A stretch of DNA of 18,741 nt, from NCBI GenBank assembly GCA_002437565.1, contig DJQL01000089.1, positions 15,313-34,053 on the forward strand, read 5' to 3'. Source of the DNA: Prevotella sp. UBA6387. GTDB lineage: Bacteria; Bacteroidota; Bacteroidia; Bacteroidales; Bacteroidaceae. This document shows, piece after piece, positions 1 to 7,883 of this stretch (its first letter is position 1; each line of letters opens with the position of its first letter). The notes under the pieces were generated by a model, which saw only the letters and a list, made by a program, of their open reading frames with translations, had not been told where the DNA came from and searched no databases. A program made the position numbers and the translations under genes.

Positions 1-73
1 TGAATCGCGATGGCTTTACGCTGAAAAGACTAACGCTCTGATTCTAAAGATTTTATATAGCTAAAACAGGAAC

Positions 74-568
74 ATGAAATACGACAATGATGATGTCCGT
101 CGTCAGGATCGCCTCTTTCAAGAAGACGAGGCTCGCGAGTTGCTACGGCATGGAGAGTATGGCGTGCTGTCGATGGTTGATTGCACAAGTGGTGAGATGG
201 TGGCCTACGGCGTGCCAGTCAGTTATGTGTGGGATGGCGATGAGGCCGTGTATGCGCATTGCGCCAAAGAGGGGCGCAAGTTGCGGTGCCTGGCGGAAAA
301 CGCGCGTGTGTCGTTTTGCGTAGTGGGGGCGACGCGCGTCATACCGGAAAAGTTCACGACCGCCTACCAAAGCATTGTCCTTGATTGCGTGGCTGCGACT
401 GGCCTGTCAGAGGAAGAGCGGCGCAAGGCACTGCATCTCATTCTCGACAAGTACTCTTCTGAATATGCTGAGATAGGACGCAAGTACGCAGAGCGTTCCT
501 TCCCGCGTACGGAAGTGATAAAACTGACCGTTGAGAAATGGAGCGGTAAAAGCAAGAGGGTGAGATAA
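74..568 (+). CDS. Pyridoxamine 5'-phosphate oxidase-fold flavoprotein, NimA-like
   Basis: This 164-residue cytoplasmic protein has no signal peptide. It resembles the NimA-like branch of the pyridoxamine-phosphate-oxidase (flavin-binding split-barrel) superfamily. Seen in the sequence: an early helix followed by EYGVLSMVD, then VAYGVPVSYVW, then YAHCAKEGRKLRCL and ARVSFCVVG, then VIPEKFTTAYQSIV. That order and spacing are typical of small FMN-binding proteins of this group, and the length matches. Family members bind FMN and are assigned to reduction of small molecules, including nitroimidazoles for true Nim proteins. Which substrate this one uses cannot be told from sequence, and it should not be read as a resistance gene. 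No clear -7 element lies in the 73 bases upstream, so its promoter may lie outside the window. The family call is firm; the substrate is unknown. Confidence 0.85.
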   Translation: MKYDNDDVRRQDRLFQEDEARELLRHGEYGVLSMVDCTSGEMVAYGVPVSYVWDGDEAVYAHCAKEGRKLRCLAENARVSFCVVGATRVIPEKFTTAYQSIVLDCVAATGLSEEERRKALHLILDKYSSEYAEIGRKYAERSFPRTEVIKLTVEKWSGKSKRVR

Positions 569-581
569 ACGTCGCTTAAGC

Positions 582-685
582 TGGCTGATAATCAGCCACT
601 AAATAAGATTCTATTAGTTTATATTACATTAATTAGTTCTCTCATTTTCAGACGATTACATAAGAATTAACAGAGTATTGATATG
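582..685. repeat. Intergenic repeat copy A (~100 bp), upstream of the 688 gene
   Basis: This fills most of the gap between the genes at 74-568 and 688-2712. It aligns nearly without gaps to 2822-2928, at roughly three-quarters identity by eye. Shared landmarks are GCTGATA with TCAG, AAGAT, TATTAG and the exact block CTCATTTTCAGACGATTA (641-658 here). The left end forms a small hairpin, TGGCTGA (582-588), loop TAA, TCAGCCA (592-598). The hairpin lies just after the stop of the first gene but has no T-tract, so it is a poor terminator. I see no TAnnTTTG element between it and the start codon at 688. Confidence 0.7.
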
Positions 686-687
686 AC

Positions 688-2712
688 ATGAAAAAAAACA
701 TTATTTTTACAAGCTGCCTTGCCGTAAGCATTACAGTTTCAGCTTTCAGCTATACACCGCTGAATGTAAGAGGCTTACTGAGATACAAGACACCAGGAAA
801 TCCAGTCCAAATGGACACGCTACGTATGCAGCCATTACATACTGGAGAATTTACATGGGAATCCAAACAATCGCTGCCGCTTGTTATCAAGGAAAAAGTG
901 GAGCAAGTGAACGACACATGGAAAATCATTGTTATGCTAAAGGCGACAAGTGATGTTTATTTCCATTTTGGTCAATGGGTCAATACTGGCTATCCACATA
1001 AAGATTGCTTGTTCTATCTGCCAGGTTTTTGGTATCGCCAAAATGCACGCTCTCCAAAAGAAGCACCTTCATACCACACTTCTGACAGTTGGACGGTGAG
1101 GGAAGATCGGCTCAGTACGCCATTGACAGCTATATATAACAAGCAGGATGGAAAGGTGCTTTCTGTACTTAGAACTCACAAAGAAAATGAAGGGGCAGAC
1201 GCTTTGACCGTACAAGATGGACAGGCGACTTTGATAAGTGGTACAACGACGATAGGATACACCGGATTCGAGAATCAAGCTGATACCGCGGTGCTGAGTT
1301 TTGGATTCCCTTACCAGGAAACGCCTAAGTCATACATACGTAAATTGACATTGGCTTCTCCTGTACAAGCATTCCAATACATCAAGAAGGGGCAGACATT
1401 GAGCCTCTCCTGGGAACTGCATGAAACTACAGCTAAGGACTATGCAGATTGTATAAGTAAAATGTGGAATTATTGCTATGACACCCAAAGCCCTCAGCCT
1501 ATATTCTCCACGCCTTCAACCCCAGTCGTAAAAAAAATACTGAGCCAATATTTTAAAGACAGCTATGTGGAGAACAAGGATTTGTGTTACTTTGCCAGCC
1601 CGAGCATGAGAGTTGACGATTGTAAGCACATGCCGATAGCGGAGGTGGGATTCGTTGGGCGTACCTTGCTGAATGCATTGAATGCCCTTGAATACGGTGA
1701 GGCAAGCGGAGACCAGGATCTGACGGAGAAAGCCCGTCGCGTCTTCCTTTCGTACTATACCCACGGATTCACCGCGAATGGATGGTTAAGGGAATGGGTG
1801 AATGTGGACAATCCGGAAGAGAAGGGGCCATTGACCATTCGCCGACAGTCGGAAGGGCTCTATGCGCTGCTTTATTATTTGGACTATGAGCGGAGCAAAG
1901 GAAGAAATCATCCAGAATGGGAGAAAAAAGTGAATACTCTGCTGAAACAATTGCTTCGTCTTCAACAAAAAGACGGCAGTTTTCCACGCAAGTTCCATGA
2001 TGATTTGACCGTTGCGGATGCCTCGGGAGGAAGCACCTCGTGCGTCACCCTGCCTTTGATTATGGGATTCCATTATTTCCAGCAGAAAAGCCTGCGTGAT
2101 GCTGCTCGTAAGTCTATGGTTTATATTGAGCGAAACATCATTTCCCAGTCCGACTATTTCTCTTCTACTCTTGATGCTAATTGCGAGGATAAGGAAGCTT
2201 CCATCTATGCTTCTACCGCTGCATATTATATGGCTTTGGCCAGCACGGGAAAGGAACGGGTGCATTATCAACAGCTCATGCGCAAGGCTGCCTATTTTGC
2301 CTTGTCTTGGTACTATACCTGGGACGTGCCTTTTGCCTCAGGAGAGATGCTGGGCGATATCGGATTGAAAACGAGGGGATGGGGCAATGTGTCTGTGGAA
2401 AACAATCACATTGATGTGTATGTTTTTGATTTCACGGATGTGTTGACTTATTTGTCTCAAGTGTACAAAGACAAAAGGTTTGAAAGCTTCGGAAACGTCA
2501 TCCGTAGTTCTCTCCTCCAACTTCTTCCTTATAAAGGCCATCTTTGCGGCGTAGCGAAAGAAGGATATTATCCCGAAGTGGTGCAACACACAAATTGGGA
2601 TTATGGCAGGAACGGAAAAGGTTTCTATAACGACATCTTCGCTCCTGGATGGACGGTGGCATCGTTGTGGGAAATGTTGACGCCTGGAAGGGCGGCATCT
2701 TTCTTCCACTAA
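688..2712 (+). CDS. Secreted protein of unknown function with a C-terminal alpha-toroid-like region
   Basis: I do not recognise a named family for this 674-residue protein. Residues 1 to about 21 look like a Sec signal peptide (KK followed by a hydrophobic stretch ending near SAFS) with no lipobox, so a periplasmic or secreted location is likely. Residues ~25-265 look beta-rich. Residues ~275-660 are mostly helical, with repeats such as LLRLQQKDGSFPRKF and ASIYASTAAYYMALA, resembling the (alpha/alpha)6 or alpha-toroid folds used by many glycoside hydrolases and polysaccharide lyases. A carbohydrate-active role is therefore an inference supported by fold style and by the neighbouring glycan operon, not by a catalytic motif. 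The ATG at 688 is chosen because the ATG at 683 is followed at once by a stop. The gene is visibly richer in A+T, and in AAA lysine codons, than the operon downstream. It is flanked by two copies of one intergenic repeat and ends in its own terminator, so it is probably monocistronic. Confidence 0.75.
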   Translation: MKKNIIFTSCLAVSITVSAFSYTPLNVRGLLRYKTPGNPVQMDTLRMQPLHTGEFTWESKQSLPLVIKEKVEQVNDTWKIIVMLKATSDVYFHFGQWVNTGYPHKDCLFYLPGFWYRQNARSPKEAPSYHTSDSWTVREDRLSTPLTAIYNKQDGKVLSVLRTHKENEGADALTVQDGQATLISGTTTIGYTGFENQADTAVLSFGFPYQETPKSYIRKLTLASPVQAFQYIKKGQTLSLSWELHETTAKDYADCISKMWNYCYDTQSPQPIFSTPSTPVVKKILSQYFKDSYVENKDLCYFASPSMRVDDCKHMPIAEVGFVGRTLLNALNALEYGEASGDQDLTEKARRVFLSYYTHGFTANGWLREWVNVDNPEEKGPLTIRRQSEGLYALLYYLDYERSKGRNHPEWEKKVNTLLKQLLRLQQKDGSFPRKFHDDLTVADASGGSTSCVTLPLIMGFHYFQQKSLRDAARKSMVYIERNIISQSDYFSSTLDANCEDKEASIYASTAAYYMALASTGKERVHYQQLMRKAAYFALSWYYTWDVPFASGEMLGDIGLKTRGWGNVSVENNHIDVYVFDFTDVLTYLSQVYKDKRFESFGNVIRSSLLQLLPYKGHLCGVAKEGYYPEVVQHTNWDYGRNGKGFYNDIFAPGWTVASLWEMLTPGRAASFFH

Positions 2713-2744
2713 ATATACAACTAAGAGGTTAGGCTCTGTAATGC

Positions 2745-2779
2745 AAATAGGGTGTGGCAAAAGCCACACCCTATTTATT
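2745..2779 (+). terminator. Strong intrinsic terminator after the 688-2712 gene
   Basis: There is a perfect 14-bp stem, AAATAGGGTGTGGC (2745-2758) paired with GCCACACCCTATTT (2763-2776), closed by an AAAA loop, then ATTA. The stem lies 33 bases after the stop codon at 2712. The A-rich left arm and T-rich right arm make it plausible in either direction, although only the + strand gene upstream needs it. Confidence 0.85.
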
Positions 2780-2821
2780 ACAAGTAATGTCAAAGAAATT
2801 GCGGCATACTATATCGTAGAA

Positions 2822-2928
2822 CTGCTGATAGTCAGTCACTTAACAAGATATTATTAGCACAGCTATATTAAGATCAACTTTCTCATTTTCAGACGATTAT
2901 ATTAAAATTTACATGGTGTTGCTGTGAA
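2822..2928. repeat. Intergenic repeat copy B (~100 bp), upstream of the SusC gene
   Basis: This is the diverged direct repeat of 582-685, in the same orientation. The exact shared block CTCATTTTCAGACGATTA is at 2882-2899. The left-end hairpin is less well conserved: ACTG (2821-2824) can pair with CAGT (2833-2836), or CTGA with TCAG inside it. Copies A and B enclose the whole 688-2712 gene and its terminator. Together with the terminator (2745-2779), the G8 tract (2959-2966), the promoter and the leader, this accounts for the 392-base gap between genes at 2713-3104. I see no small gene there. Confidence 0.7.
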
Positions 2929-2970
2929 AATCGCGCTTTGTTAAAATATATTAAATTCGGGGGGGGCGAT

Positions 2971-3002
2971 TATGCTGCATCCCCTATGAATTTGTATATT
3001 TG
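2971..3002 (+). promoter_or_regulatory. Promoter of the SusC/SusD/GH18 operon
   Basis: The -7 element TATATTTG (2995-3002) is a perfect TAnnTTTG, the consensus read by the Bacteroidetes primary sigma factor. A -33 candidate TATG (2971-2974) lies 20 bases upstream and differs from TTTG at one base. Transcription would start near 3009, giving a leader of about 96 bases to the ATG at 3105. A run of eight G (2959-2966) ends four bases before the -33 candidate. Confidence 0.65.
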
Positions 3003-3044
3003 CAACAATAAAAACAAAAACGAAACAATCGATAAAAGCATTAT

Positions 3045-3093
3045 GGTCACCAAATCATGGCATATGTCTGACATTATGCCAATATTGTTTGGT
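3045..3093 (+). promoter_or_regulatory. Foldable 5' leader of the SusC operon
   Basis: Two nested inverted repeats lie between the inferred transcription start and the first ATG. The inner one pairs GGCATATG (3059-3066) with CATTATGCC (3072-3080), with one bulged T and a five-base loop. The outer one pairs ACCAAA (3049-3054) with TTTGGT (3088-3093). The pairing is seen in the sequence. A role in translation control or as a protein-binding site is inference. Confidence 0.4.
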
Positions 3094-3104
3094 CTTGATG
3101 TAAA

Positions 3105-6100
3105 ATGGTAAACAAACACAACATTTATAGTAACTTTATGAAAACCAATCTAAACCAAATCAGGGAGAAAATGACTGCTCGACGCAATGTCGTCGTATTG
3201 TCGTTGCTCGCTTCCGTGTCTATGGCAGGTTACGCTTCGGGCAATAACACGTCCATGCCCAAGTCGTCGCCACTCTTTGGCACAAACAGCGTCGCTCAAG
3301 ACGCGAAAGGCACAGTGAAGGGAACGGTAGTAGACAAGAACGGTGATCCCATGATCGGTGTCACCGTAAAGGTCGTAGGCACCAATGAGGTGGCCGTGAC
3401 CGACCTTGACGGCAACTTTCAGCTTAAGGCCACCCCTGGCCAGGAGCTCGAACTCACCTATATGGGTTATGCCACCTTAAAGGCAAAGGCCAAGGCGACC
3501 ATGAATTTCACGATGGAGGAAGACGCGCAGACACTGGGCGACGTGGTTGTCACAGCCCTTGGCATCAAGCGCTCGGAGAAAGCCCTGTCGTATAATGTGC
3601 AAAAATTGGGCGGCGAGAACATCAACGAGGTGAAGAACGCCAACTTCATGAACTCACTCTCCGGCAAGGTGGCAGGTGTCAACATCAACGCCTCTTCTGC
3701 CGGTTTGGGCGGAGCGACACGCGTGGTGATGCGTGGCCCCAAGTCGATAGGACAATCAAACCAAGCCCTTTACGTCATCGACGGTGTGCCTATCAGCAAC
3801 CGCAACTCAGGCGAGACAGGCTCTATCTATTCCACACAGCCAGGCGGTGAGGGCATAAGCGACCTCAACCCTGAGGACATAGAGTCGATTAGCGTTCTCT
3901 CAGGCCCTGCCGCGGCTGCCCTCTACGGTTCCGCCGCTGCGCAAGGCGTGATAATGATAACCACCAAGCGAGGCAAGGAAGGGAAGGTGAGCGTGCAAAT
4001 CTCGCACAGCTCGCAATTCTCGCGTCCGTTCGTCAGCCCTGAGTTTCAAAACTCCTACATCAACCGTCCCGGCGAGGTGAAGTCGTGGGGCGAGAAGACG
4101 GAGTCGCCATACGGAGCTTATGACCCGATGGACTTCTTCAACACGGGCTCCAACATACAAAACAACGTGGCGGTGACGGCAGGCAACGACAAGAACCAAA
4201 CCTACATCTCGCTTGGAACGACCAACGCCGCCGGCATAATCCCCAACAGCGATTATGACCGCTACAACGTGACGTTCCGCAACACCACGTCGATGCTTAA
4301 AGACAAGTTGACGCTCGACTTCTCCTTCAACTACATTAAGGAAAGCGACAAGAACCTCATGGCGCAGGGGCAGTATTTCAACCCTCTTGTGGGCTTGTAT
4401 CTTTTCCCACGCGGCGAGAGCTTCGATGCCGTGCGCACGTTTGAGGTATGGGACGCCTCACGCGGCATATACGTGCAGAATTGGAACTTCGGCAACGACC
4501 TCAACATGCAAAACCCTTACTGGGTGGCCAAGCGCATGAACCGTACCAACAGCCGCAACCGCTACATGGTGAGCGGAAGCGCGAAATACAAGATTTTCGA
4601 TTGGCTCGACGTCACTGGCCGCATGCGTTGGGATGACTCTAACACGTTCGCCCAGGACAAGCGCTATGCGTCAACATACTACTTCGCGCACTCCGACTAC
4701 GGTTTCTATGCCTATGACAACGCCTTCGACCGCAACCTGTATGGAGACCTCATGCTCAATGTCAACAAGACCTTGGGCGACTATTCAATCGGCGCCAACG
4801 TGGGCGCGTCACTTTCTCGCACACATTATCGCCAGCAGGGCTACCAAGGCGGACTTAAGGCCCCGTCAAACATTTTCACGCCAAACGCCATTGATTACAG
4901 CCAGGTCACAAACGACAACCGCCCTATCTATGCCGAAACCCGCCACAACATCAACTCGATGTTCGCCAACGTGGAGTTGGGCTGGCGCTCAATGCTCTAC
5001 CTCACCATCACTGGACGCAACGACTGGGATTCCGCGCTCGCCGGGACATCTCACGAGTCGTTCTTCTACCCATCGGTAGGTTTGTCGGCTGTCATCTCGC
5101 AGATGGCCAAGATGCCAGAGTGGATCAACTATCTCAAGGTGCGCGGCTCGTGGGCGTCGGTGGGTACGGCCATTCCTACCAACCTCTCGTCCGGGGCACG
5201 CTATGAGTATGACCCGACATCGGGCAAGTACACCACCGTCACATACAAGTTCCCTGACGAGTTTTTCCCCGAGCGCACTAACTCTTGGGAGGCAGGTGTC
5301 ACGGCGCGCTTCTTCAACAACGCCCTTACGTTCGACTTGACACTTTACCAGTCGAACACAAAAAAACAACTCGTTACGGCTCCTTACCAGGTAGACGGAT
5401 ACACCGAGGCATACGTGCAGACGGGTAACATCCGCAACCGAGGCATAGAGCTCTCTATCGGCTACAATAAGACATGGGGCGACTTCACGTGGAACCCGAC
5501 ATTCACGTTCTCGGCTAACCAGAACAAGATCATCAAGCTCTTCGGCAGCGACGTTGACGACAGCAAGAACCTCATATCAAAGGGCGGCCTTGAGGGTCTC
5601 TCCACCATCTTGCGCGAGGGTGGCACGATGGGCGACCTCTACTCATACGTCGACTTCGCTCGCGACGCAGAGGGCAACATCCTCATCCAGGACGGCAAGC
5701 CTGTGAAGCAAACCGTAAGCGGCAACCCGCGTTTCCTCGGCTCAGTGCTGCCAAAGGCAAACATCGGGCTCTCCAACGAGTTCTCGTGGAAGGGCATCAA
5801 CCTTGGCTTCCTCATCACGGCGCGCCTGGGTGGTATCGTATTGTCGCAGACGCAGGCCATGCTCGACAGCTACGGCGTGTCGAAGGCATCGGCTGTGGCA
5901 CGCGACAACGGCGGCGTACCAGTCAACCTTGGCACCATGACGGCTGAAAACTACTATTCGGTCGTTGGCGGCACCAACCCGATATGGTCGGAGTATATGT
6001 ACAGCGGCACCAACGTGCGCTTGCAGGAAGCCCACGTCAGCTACACCTTGCCACGCTCATTGGTGGGCAAACTTGGCGTGACGTTAGGCCTCACCGCCAG

Positions 6101-6239
6101 CAACCTCTTCATGATTTACAACAAGGCACCGTTCGACCCAGAGTCTACCGCGTCGACTGGCACCTACTACCAGGGCCTCGACTATTTCATGCAGCCAAGC
6201 CTACGCTCATTGGGCTTCAGCGTGAAGGTGAACTTCTAA
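3105..6239 (+). CDS. SusC/RagA-family TonB-dependent outer-membrane transporter
   Basis: This is the TonB-dependent channel of the operon. It imports the oligosaccharide captured by its SusD partner across the outer membrane. Seen from residue 1 at 3105: a signal peptide core at about 23-40 (MTARRNVVVLSLLASVSMAG); a carboxypeptidase-D regulatory-like beta-sandwich at ~66-140 (GTVVDKNGDPMIGVTVKV to LTYMGYATL); a TonB-box-like DVVVTALG at 146-153; a plug domain at ~160-285 (NSLSGKVAGVNI, VVMRGPKSIG, LYVIDGVPIS, IESISVLSGPAAAALYGS); then a long beta-barrel ending in an aromatic residue (SVKVNF). The 1044 residues are normal for SusC. The start is uncertain: in-frame ATGs occur at 3105, 3138 and 3171. 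The last follows GGGAGA and begins a compact signal peptide. The longest form is given here. SusD follows after 50 bp. Confidence 0.95.
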   Translation: MVNKHNIYSNFMKTNLNQIREKMTARRNVVVLSLLASVSMAGYASGNNTSMPKSSPLFGTNSVAQDAKGTVKGTVVDKNGDPMIGVTVKVVGTNEVAVTDLDGNFQLKATPGQELELTYMGYATLKAKAKATMNFTMEEDAQTLGDVVVTALGIKRSEKALSYNVQKLGGENINEVKNANFMNSLSGKVAGVNINASSAGLGGATRVVMRGPKSIGQSNQALYVIDGVPISNRNSGETGSIYSTQPGGEGISDLNPEDIESISVLSGPAAAALYGSAAAQGVIMITTKRGKEGKVSVQISHSSQFSRPFVSPEFQNSYINRPGEVKSWGEKTESPYGAYDPMDFFNTGSNIQNNVAVTAGNDKNQTYISLGTTNAAGIIPNSDYDRYNVTFRNTTSMLKDKLTLDFSFNYIKESDKNLMAQGQYFNPLVGLYLFPRGESFDAVRTFEVWDASRGIYVQNWNFGNDLNMQNPYWVAKRMNRTNSRNRYMVSGSAKYKIFDWLDVTGRMRWDDSNTFAQDKRYASTYYFAHSDYGFYAYDNAFDRNLYGDLMLNVNKTLGDYSIGANVGASLSRTHYRQQGYQGGLKAPSNIFTPNAIDYSQVTNDNRPIYAETRHNINSMFANVELGWRSMLYLTITGRNDWDSALAGTSHESFFYPSVGLSAVISQMAKMPEWINYLKVRGSWASVGTAIPTNLSSGARYEYDPTSGKYTTVTYKFPDEFFPERTNSWEAGVTARFFNNALTFDLTLYQSNTKKQLVTAPYQVDGYTEAYVQTGNIRNRGIELSIGYNKTWGDFTWNPTFTFSANQNKIIKLFGSDVDDSKNLISKGGLEGLSTILREGGTMGDLYSYVDFARDAEGNILIQDGKPVKQTVSGNPRFLGSVLPKANIGLSNEFSWKGINLGFLITARLGGIVLSQTQAMLDSYGVSKASAVARDNGGVPVNLGTMTAENYYSVVGGTNPIWSEYMYSGTNVRLQEAHVSYTLPRSLVGKLGVTLGLTASNLFMIYNKAPFDPESTASTGTYYQGLDYFMQPSLRSLGFSVKVNF

Positions 6240-6289
6240 ACCACACTTTTTTCTCTCATTCATAGCACACATTATTATATATATTCATT

Positions 6290-7849
6290 ATGAAAACCAA
6301 ATTATCCAATATATCTGGCATGCTCCTTATCGGAGCGTCGTGTCTGTTGGGTGTAGGCGCGATGACATCGTGCACCGATGGGTTCGAGAATGTCAACCGT
6401 CCTGGCAACAAGATCGACGGCGAGCAGCTCAACCGCGACAACTTCGCCAGCGGCTCCTTCCTGGTGCAACTGCAGAACCAGGCATTCCCAGAGCAAGAAA
6501 ACTCGTACCAGATGAACTACGACCTCATCGGCAACTACTTAGGACGCTTCATGACATACGCCAACAACGGATGGAATGGCTCCAACTTCGCGTGCTTCAA
6601 CGCGCCCAACGGTTGGGCGGGCTACCCGTTCAATGACATGCGACCCAAGGTGGTGTCGGCTTTTCAGGAGGTTGAGAAACTCACCGGTGGCGAGGGCATA
6701 AACTATGCTTGGGCCTTGATATTGCGCGCCCAGTGCTTCCAGTATTTCACCGACGTTTACGGCGCGTTCCCAGCCGGGCTCACCGACGACTCGCAGGAAT
6801 ACAGTTCGCAAGAGGAAATATACAAGGCACTCATCGCTGACCTGAACAATGCCATCGCCGTGCTGCAGCCAATGGTGGCCGCCAACCCTGACCTTACCGT
6901 CAACGCCGACTACGACAACTGCTACAATGGCAAGTTTGCCAAGTGGCTCAAGTTTGCCAACTCCCTGAAGCTGCGCATGGCCATACGCATGCGTTTCGCT
7001 GACCCAGCTTTTGCAAAGCAATGTGGCGAAGAGGCCGTGGCCGCTGGCGTGATGACAAGCAACGACGACAACCTGGCCATCACATATACCCCCAACGGCC
7101 TGTACAAGACATCGGTAGAGTGGGGCGACTCACGTGCTTGCGCCGACATCGACACTTACATGAACGGATACAACGACCCACGCGTCCTCAAATACTTCAA
7201 TGCTACAGCCACCGAGGGCTCGCGCAAGGTAATAGGTTGCTTGGCGGGAGCCGCCATTGGCAACAAGACCACGGCCGATCAACTCTACTCAGCTGCCAAT
7301 GTGTCACAAACCGACAAGGGCGTGTGGATGACCGCCTCCGAGATGGCTTTCTGCCGAGCCGAGGGTGCCCTGGCAGGCTGGAGCGGCATGGGCGGCACAG
7401 CAGAGGAACTGTATGACGAGGGCGTACGCCTGTCGTTTGAGCAGTGGGGGGCTGGCAGCGCCGACTCTTACTTGGCCGACGACACAAGCATCCAGGCCGA
7501 CTATCAAGATGCCGATGGCGGATACGGACGCTCAATGAGCCATGTCAGCGACATAACAATCAAGTGGGACGACAACGCGTCAGCCGAAAAGAAACTCGAG
7601 CGCCTGATCACGCAGAAGTGGATAGCACTCTTCCCGAACGGCCATGAGGCTTGGTGTGAGATACGCCGCACAGGTTATCCTAAGGTGTTTGACGTGGCAC
7701 AGTCCAACGGTTCAGCCTATCAGGTGGCGAACCGCGTGCCTTACCCAAGCGGAGAGTCGATAAACAACGCAGCCAACTATAGCAAGGCCTTGCAGCTCAA
7801 CGGCGGAGCCGACAACTATGAGACAAAGATGTGGTGGCAAAAAAAGTAA
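6290..7849 (+). CDS. SusD/RagB-family glycan-binding surface lipoprotein
   Basis: This 519-residue SusD-like lipoprotein forms the lid of the SusC channel and binds glycan at the cell surface. The N-terminus is a type II signal peptide with a lipobox ending at Cys28 (GAMTSC), followed by TDGFENVNRPGN. The body is helical, consistent with the TPR-like SusD fold, and near the C-terminus it carries LITQKWIALFPNGHEAWCEIRRTGYP, characteristic of the SusD-like families. It lies 50 bp after SusC and 34 bp before the GH18 gene with no terminator between, so co-transcription is likely. Base composition and codon use match SusC. The ligand cannot be read from the sequence. The GH18 enzyme next door suggests a GlcNAc-containing glycan. 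Confidence 0.95.
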   Translation: MKTKLSNISGMLLIGASCLLGVGAMTSCTDGFENVNRPGNKIDGEQLNRDNFASGSFLVQLQNQAFPEQENSYQMNYDLIGNYLGRFMTYANNGWNGSNFACFNAPNGWAGYPFNDMRPKVVSAFQEVEKLTGGEGINYAWALILRAQCFQYFTDVYGAFPAGLTDDSQEYSSQEEIYKALIADLNNAIAVLQPMVAANPDLTVNADYDNCYNGKFAKWLKFANSLKLRMAIRMRFADPAFAKQCGEEAVAAGVMTSNDDNLAITYTPNGLYKTSVEWGDSRACADIDTYMNGYNDPRVLKYFNATATEGSRKVIGCLAGAAIGNKTTADQLYSAANVSQTDKGVWMTASEMAFCRAEGALAGWSGMGGTAEELYDEGVRLSFEQWGAGSADSYLADDTSIQADYQDADGGYGRSMSHVSDITIKWDDNASAEKKLERLITQKWIALFPNGHEAWCEIRRTGYPKVFDVAQSNGSAYQVANRVPYPSGESINNAANYSKALQLNGGADNYETKMWWQKK

Positions 7850-7883
7850 AAGAAACCAAACCTCATTAAAATAATTGACAATA

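Noticed and set aside
74..568. Calling the first gene a nitroimidazole-resistance nim gene
   Set aside because: The family includes many flavoproteins of other function, and nothing in the sequence proves nitroreductase activity.
582..598. Hairpin after the NimA-like gene as an intrinsic terminator
   Set aside because: Only a 7-bp stem with no T-tract; it belongs to repeat copy A, so I did not call it a terminator.
1786..2271. 161-codon open frame on the - strand inside the 688-2712 gene
   Set aside because: Antisense shadow without signal, domain or promoter.
6247..6260. TTTCTCTCATT between SusC and SusD genes as a fourth copy of the intergenic repeat
   Set aside because: The match to copies A and B stops before the TTCAGACGAT core; it is short and A+T-rich, so chance is likely.
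7875..7883. TTG start for the GH18 gene
   Set aside because: The ATG three codons later begins a normal lipoprotein signal peptide.
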